A DNA stretch of 64,000 nucleotides from Tulasnella sp. 424 (lineage: Eukaryota; Basidiomycota; Agaricomycetes; Cantharellales; Tulasnellaceae). The notes under the pieces were generated by a model. It had not been told where the DNA came from. It ran no database searches and saw only the letters and a program-made list of their open reading frames with translations. The translations under genes were made by a program, and so were the position numbers. The stretch is from the NCBI GenBank assembly GCA_019633425.1, contig WSUB01000098.1, forward strand, positions 93,314 to 157,313. Reading direction: 5' to 3'. Positions 59,075-64,000 of the stretch are shown here, one piece after another (position 1 is the first letter of the stretch; each line of letters begins with the position of its first letter).

Positions 59075-60486
59075 ATGGTGAGTATGCGCTCTTGCCTGGG
59101 CATTGTTGACTAAGGTGCAAGTGTAGGAAGTGCCAATGACTTCGTCATTCCAACATCCGATCCACACCACCCAGGCCGCAGAGCTACCTGGCGACCGACA
59201 CATCCTCGAAACCACGGAGTCGCAATTTGCTCAGTTGCCTCCTGAAGTCCTCCTTCTCATTATCGACCACTTGGACAGGGCAGAGAAGGTTTCTCTTCTA
59301 GTGACATGCTCCTCCCTGCGTCGATTATTGGAACCCCTCTTGTATCGTCACCTGGACCCTGATGGTAACTGGAAGTCCCGCCGACGCATCCAGCTTCTCA
59401 ACACGCTCGGCGAACGTCATGACCTGCTTCCCCACATCCTCTCCTTCCGTGGACAACTCATTCCAACTTCAATTGCGCGACCATCCCTACCGACCCAAGA
59501 AATCGATTTCTGGAATTCCAAGGCTATAGCACTTCTTCAAGACGAGTGGTTTGCGATATCTGCACCGTTATTCCTGCAGGCCATCAACATTCGAGATTTG
59601 GACTTTACGGACAACATCGATTGGAAGAAAGGCGGCCGGTGGGAGCTCTTCAATAGGGCGGTTTCCAGCATGAAACTGCGGAGTCTTGGTTTGAGCTCCA
59701 CTTCGAGGGGACCCCTAGATTTTACACCCATATTGCGTGGGCAGCCAGAGCTGACGCGACTGGAGCTCACCTGTCCCACAGCTCACTTCGATGGACTGCA
59801 GGAGGCGGATGTTCCGAAGCTCAAAGTTTTCAAAGGGACCTGGCGGCAAGCAGAGACGATTGTCCCGAGGAGACCAGTCGGACGCTTGGATCTTGACTGC
59901 GTTTGTCGGGATGACTGCCAGTGCGTCGAAGAGGGGATACTGCAGAGACTGCTTCAGTCCTCTGAGACCATTCGCGAGTTCAAAGCACGGGTCCACAGGA
60001 CGACCGACGGCATGACTCTCAGACTCATGCTGCAGCTCATCATTCAACACTTGCCGCAAATCGTGGACTTCACGATAATTGGAGGGCGTGAACTTCGGGC
60101 TCAGGATGTATGTTCTCGTTCATTCAAAGACGGAGGGTGGGTGATTAACAATCCCCTCTTCTTCCACTGTTAGCTTCTCGATGAGATCCCGAAGCTCTCA
60201 ATGATTCATAGCTTGATGATCCTTGATTCCTGGATTATATTTACCAACTCCCCTGTTGGAGTATCCAGCGCCGGCTCTAGTCATCTGGAGATCAATACTG
60301 GGGAGAAGTTGCTGGAGAGACTGAAGGAACTGTGCCCCTCGCTCAGTGTTGTTGGGTACACTCAACAGAGAAGGTTCATGTGCGGTATGTATAAATTGCG
60401 TGCTCGAGCTGACGCTTTGTCTAAACCATGTAAAACCAGGAAATGCCATAAGGGAGTATCAGAAGGGTCGCCAGGCGTACCTTTGA
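59075..60486 (+). CDS. F-box protein F6
   Basis: Exons: 59075-59077 (ATG only), 59127-60107, 60174-60384, 60440-60486; about 413 aa. F-box QLPPEVLLLIIDHL then VSLLVTCSSLRRLLEPL. It shares the N-terminal IHTTQAAELPG and body with F5 and F7. It lacks eight residues present before the F-box in F5, at a place where copies differ by in-frame indels. Ends in GRQAYL. Confidence 0.85.
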
Positions 60487-61003
60487 TTCTCCGCGGGTTC
60501 AATGAAGGATCTTGGAAAGCTGGATCCATCATTCTATCGCACAGGAAATGTCTACTTTGAAAGGCTTAGAAATAAAGAATGTGTCCTCATTTGAACAGAA
60601 ATAGTGTCAATTTACGCTTAACGCCTGTGATTATTTGCGAAGGATGAGTCATTCGCAATATCGACAGCACCTACCCGTCCGGATCTAGTGCAAATAGTCT
60701 AAGGCAACCATAGGGTACTGGCATGCACCCTCGGAGCTCTCAAGTTTGTCAAGTTGTAGTACATACATAGATAGATTCGGCGCAATTGAAACCTAAAATA
60801 AGCAATACCCCCTCTCTCGTGGTGGTTTTTCGGTTCGTTCCGTAAGCGAGGAGCCTGCAGATGGATGAGGACGTTTCGGAGGACCCGTGCTTTGCACATG
60901 TAATTCCGTCCGTAAACGCCGCTCGCAATCTCTTCGATCCCTTAACCGTAACGTCTCTCCCTTGGGCTAGCGTGACGTTTGTCTGCACTCTCTTTGGATA
61001 TCC

Positions 61004-62430
61004 ATGGTGGGTATGCGATTTCCCCTTGCCTGGGGGGATTGTTGACTAATGTGCAAGTATAGGAGCTGCCAATGACTCCGTCATCTCAACATCCGATCCA
61101 CACCACCCAGGCCGCAGAGCTACCTGGCAACCATCGCATCCTCGAAACCACGGAGTCGCAATTTGCTCAGTTGCCCCCGGAGGTTCTCCTTCTCATTATT
61201 GATCACTTGAACACGGCAGAAAAGTTTTCTCTCCTGGCAACTTGTCAGTACTTGCGTCGATTATCGGAGCCCCTCCTGTATCATCACCTGGACCCTGATG
61301 GTAACTGGAAGTCCCGCCGACGCATCCAGCTTCTCAACACGCTCGGTGAACGTCATGACCTGCTTCCCCACATCCGCTCCTTCCGTGGGTACCTCATTCC
61401 AACTTCGATTAGACGGCCATCCAAACCGAATGAAGAAGTTAATCTCTGGGATTCCACGACCAGGGCACTTCTTCACGACGAGTGGTTTGCGATATCCGCA
61501 CCTTTATTCCTGCAGGCCATCAACATTCGAGATTTGGACTTTACGGGCGACATCGATTGGCAGGAAGGCGACCGGTGGGAACTCTTCAGTAGGGCGGTTT
61601 CCAACATGAAACTGCAGAGTCTTGCTTTGAGCTCCACTTCAAAGGGTCCCCTAGATTTTACACCCATATTGCGTGGGCAGCCAGAGCTGACACGACTGGA
61701 GCTCACCTGTCCCCCAGCTCACTTTGATGGACTGCAAGAGGCGGATGTTCCGAAGCTCAAAGTTTTTAAAGGGATCTGGGGACAAGCAGCGATGATTGTC
61801 CCGGGGAGACCAGTCGGACGCTTGGATCTTGACTGCGTTTGTCGGGATGACTGCCAGTGCATCGAAGAAGGGATATTCCAGAGACTGCTTCAGTCCTCTG
61901 AGACCATCCGCGAACTCGAAGTACGGGTCGATAGGACGACCGATGACATCACTCTCAGACGCATGCTTCAGCTCATCGTTCAACACCTGCCGGAAATTGT
62001 GGGCTTCACAATGATTGCAAAGGGCACAGTTCGGGCTCAGGATGTATGTTCTCGTTCATTCAAAGACGGAGGGTGGGTGATTCACAATTCCCCTTTCTTC
62101 CACTATTAGCTTCTCGATGAGATCCCGAAGCTCTCGATGATTCGTAGCTTAAGGATCCTCAATGCCCCGATTTTATTTACCAGCCCCCCCGCTTGGGACT
62201 CCAGCGCCGGCTCCAATCGTTTGGAGATCAACACTCGGGAGAAGTTGGTGGAGAAACTGAAGGAAATGTGCCCCTCGCTCAGTGATGTTGGGCACACTCA
62301 GCAGATAAGATTCAAATACAGTATGTTAAATTTATATATTGCCGCACTCGAGTTGGCGCTTTGTCTGAACTATGTAAAACCAGGAAATGGCATCAGGCAG
62401 TACCCAAAGAGTCGCCAGCAGTACCTTTGA
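61004..62430 (+). CDS. F-box protein F7
   Basis: Exons: 61004-61006 (ATG only), 61063-62043, 62110-62320, 62384-62430; about 413 aa. F-box QLPPEVLLLIIDHL then FSLLATCQYLRRLSEPL. The N-terminal half after the F-box (ATCQYLRRL, SIRRPSKPNEEV) resembles F1 and F3, while the C-terminal half matches F5 and F6, so the gene looks like a mosaic. The first intron donor is GTGGGT. The last codon before the final intron gives KYR instead of MCG. Confidence 0.83.
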
Positions 62431-62973
62431 TTTTGACTCTCCGTGGGCTCCACGGGGGATTTGGGAAAGCTGGATTCATTATTCTATCACGCAGTGAATT
62501 TCTACTCCTCTGAAATACTTAACATGAAGAATGTGTCCTTTTTGAACGGAAATATACAGTCGATTCACCCTCAGCGCCTGTGACAATTTGCGCAAAACGA
62601 GCCGTTCGCAATAATTATCGCCCTCGCCTAAGACATCTGGATCTAGTGCAAATAGTCCAAGGCCATCATAGGGTATTTGTATGCACTATCGGAGCTCTCA
62701 AGTTTGTCAAGTTGTAGTCATAGATAGCTTCGGCGCAATTGAAACCTAAAATAAGCAATACTCCCTCTCTCGTGGTGGTTTTTCGGTTCGTTCCGTAAGC
62801 GGGAGTGTAAGGGCCTGCAGCTAAGTCTTGTATGACGACGTTTATACCGCTTCGGAGGACCCCGCTGTAATTCCGTCCGTAAACGCCGCTCGCAATCTGT
62901 TCGATCAACTCCTTTACCGGAACGTCTCTTCCTTGGGCTAGCGTAGCCTTGTATGAAATCTCTTTGTAACCCA

Positions 62974-63795
62974 ATGGTGAGTACGTGGTGTTCTCCGTCA
63001 TTGGAGTCGTCGACTAAGGTGCAAGTGCAGGAAACGCGGACGACTCCCTCTGTTCAGCCCCACATCCACACCACCGAGGCTTGTGAGCTACCCGACCTCC
63101 ATCACATCCTCGAAATTGCCAGCAGAGGGTATCAATTGGAGTTGCAATTTGTTCAATTGCCTCCCGAAGTTCTCCTTCTCATCATCGACCACATGGACAT
63201 CGCAGACCGGATTTCTCTCCTGGCGACTTGCTCCTACCTGCGTCGATTATCGGAGCCCCTCCTATATCGTCACCTGGACCCCGACAATAATTGGAAGTCT
63301 CGTCGGCGTATCCAGCTTCTCAACACGCTTAGTGAACGTCAAGACCTTCTTGTCCACATCAGCTCCTTCCGCGGGCGCCTCATTCCAACATCGATTGCGC
63401 AACCATGCCAGCCAAGTCAAGAAGTCCAGGTTTGGGATTCCGCACGTATTCAAAACGAGTGGCTTGCGATATCTGCACCGTTATTCTTGCAGGCCATCAG
63501 CATTCAGGATTTGGATTTTACAGACAACATCGACTGGCAGGTAAACGGACGTTGGGAGCTCTTCAAGAGGGCGGTTTCCAACATGAAACTGCACGGTCTT
63601 GCGTTGAGGTCGGCTTCGAGGGAACCACTGGACTTTACACCCGTATTGCGTGGGCAGCCAGAGCTGACGCGACTAGAGCTCGGCTGTCCTACAGCTCACT
63701 TCGAGGGACTGCGGGAGGCAGATGTTCCTGTCGTAGTTAACACGCACTGCGATCCGTCTTTAGTCAACGAGGAGTTTTTATATTGTATCTACTAG
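62974..63795 (+). pseudogene. F-box gene F8, truncated by foreign sequence
   Basis: ATG-only exon at 62974-62976, intron to 63030, then a body exon with QLPPEVLLLIIDHM, ISLLATCSYLRRLSEPL and AISAPLFLQAIS. After the codons for READVP (about 63729) similarity to all other copies stops, and the frame runs 22 codons into unrelated sequence to a TAG at 63795. The last 40 percent of the protein is missing. The 5' half is intact, so truncation may be recent. Confidence 0.8.
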
Positions 63796-64000
63796 TAATA
63801 GACATACCTGCGATCCGTCTTTAGTCAACGAGGAGTTGAGGAAAGAGGGAATCGCGAACAGGGCAAAATATATACTAAAGGGCAAAACAAACACGTACAA
63901 AACTTATCACATCACAACACAACAAGAAAAGGTAGAAAGGTTATGACGAAAGGGGATAATGATGTATAAGGATAGTTTATAACACTCCCACTCGTGTTGG
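63730..64000. mobile_element. Possible inserted element (left end), unclassified
   Basis: Starts abruptly inside F8, with TGTCGTAGTTAAC as the first bases after the shared sequence. A 29-base block at 63748-63776 repeats at 63809-63837. An A-rich, C-poor stretch follows and the window ends. A TG start and abrupt junction fit a long terminal repeat, but no protein or second end is visible. Confidence 0.35.

Overview
This window is nuclear DNA of a filamentous basidiomycete, most likely an Agaricomycete. Almost every gene is cut by many short introns of about 50 to 75 bases with GTRNGY donors, CTNAC branch sites and YAG acceptors. The gene content also fits: expanded tyrosine-kinase-like (TKL) protein kinases with HGD catalytic loops, a GDP-fucose O-fucosyltransferase of basidiomycete type, a Methyltransf_2-type O-methyltransferase and a tandem F-box family. 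I saw no RNA gene, CRISPR array or recognisable transposase or reverse transcriptase. Gene models were built by hand from reading frames, splice sites and comparison between duplicated copies inside the window.

Region 1 (1-11.8 kb) is a tandem segmental duplication. Each unit carries a large gene encoding a canonical kinase domain, a long proline-rich linker and a C-terminal pseudokinase domain (copy A is cut by the window edge; copy B is complete, about 1283 aa). Next to it on the minus strand is an O-fucosyltransferase gene, intact in unit 2 and reduced to a broken exon-4 fragment in unit 1.

Region 2 (11.8-17.6 kb) is mostly sparse, with two weak hypothetical genes and a complete fungal kinase-like gene (15.6-16.9 kb).

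Region 3 (17.6-31.8 kb) is a second tandem duplication of a three-gene cassette. The cassette holds a minus-strand kinase and a plus-strand kinase arranged head to head, each with an N-terminal segment that looks like an MSP/VAP domain, followed by a small zinc-finger gene. In the second cassette the plus-strand kinase has lost the DFG aspartate and has a one-base deletion, and the minus-strand kinase has lost its start codon beside an insertion of about 1.8 kb.

Region 4 (31.8-39.1 kb) is gene-poor except for an O-methyltransferase gene bracketed by a diverged direct repeat of about 250 bp.

Region 5 (39.1-64 kb) is a same-strand array of F-box genes: six with intact reading frames, one (F3) with a damaged 5' end, one truncated at the right edge, one decayed copy and one orphan 5' end. 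An ABCF-type ATPase gene sits inside the array. The F-box genes share an unusual layout in which the first coding exon is only the ATG.

Taken together, the window is a birth-and-death zone of signalling kinases and F-box proteins, where tandem copies gain and lose catalytic residues, introns and promoters. Functions given are family inferences; nothing here was tested by a database search.
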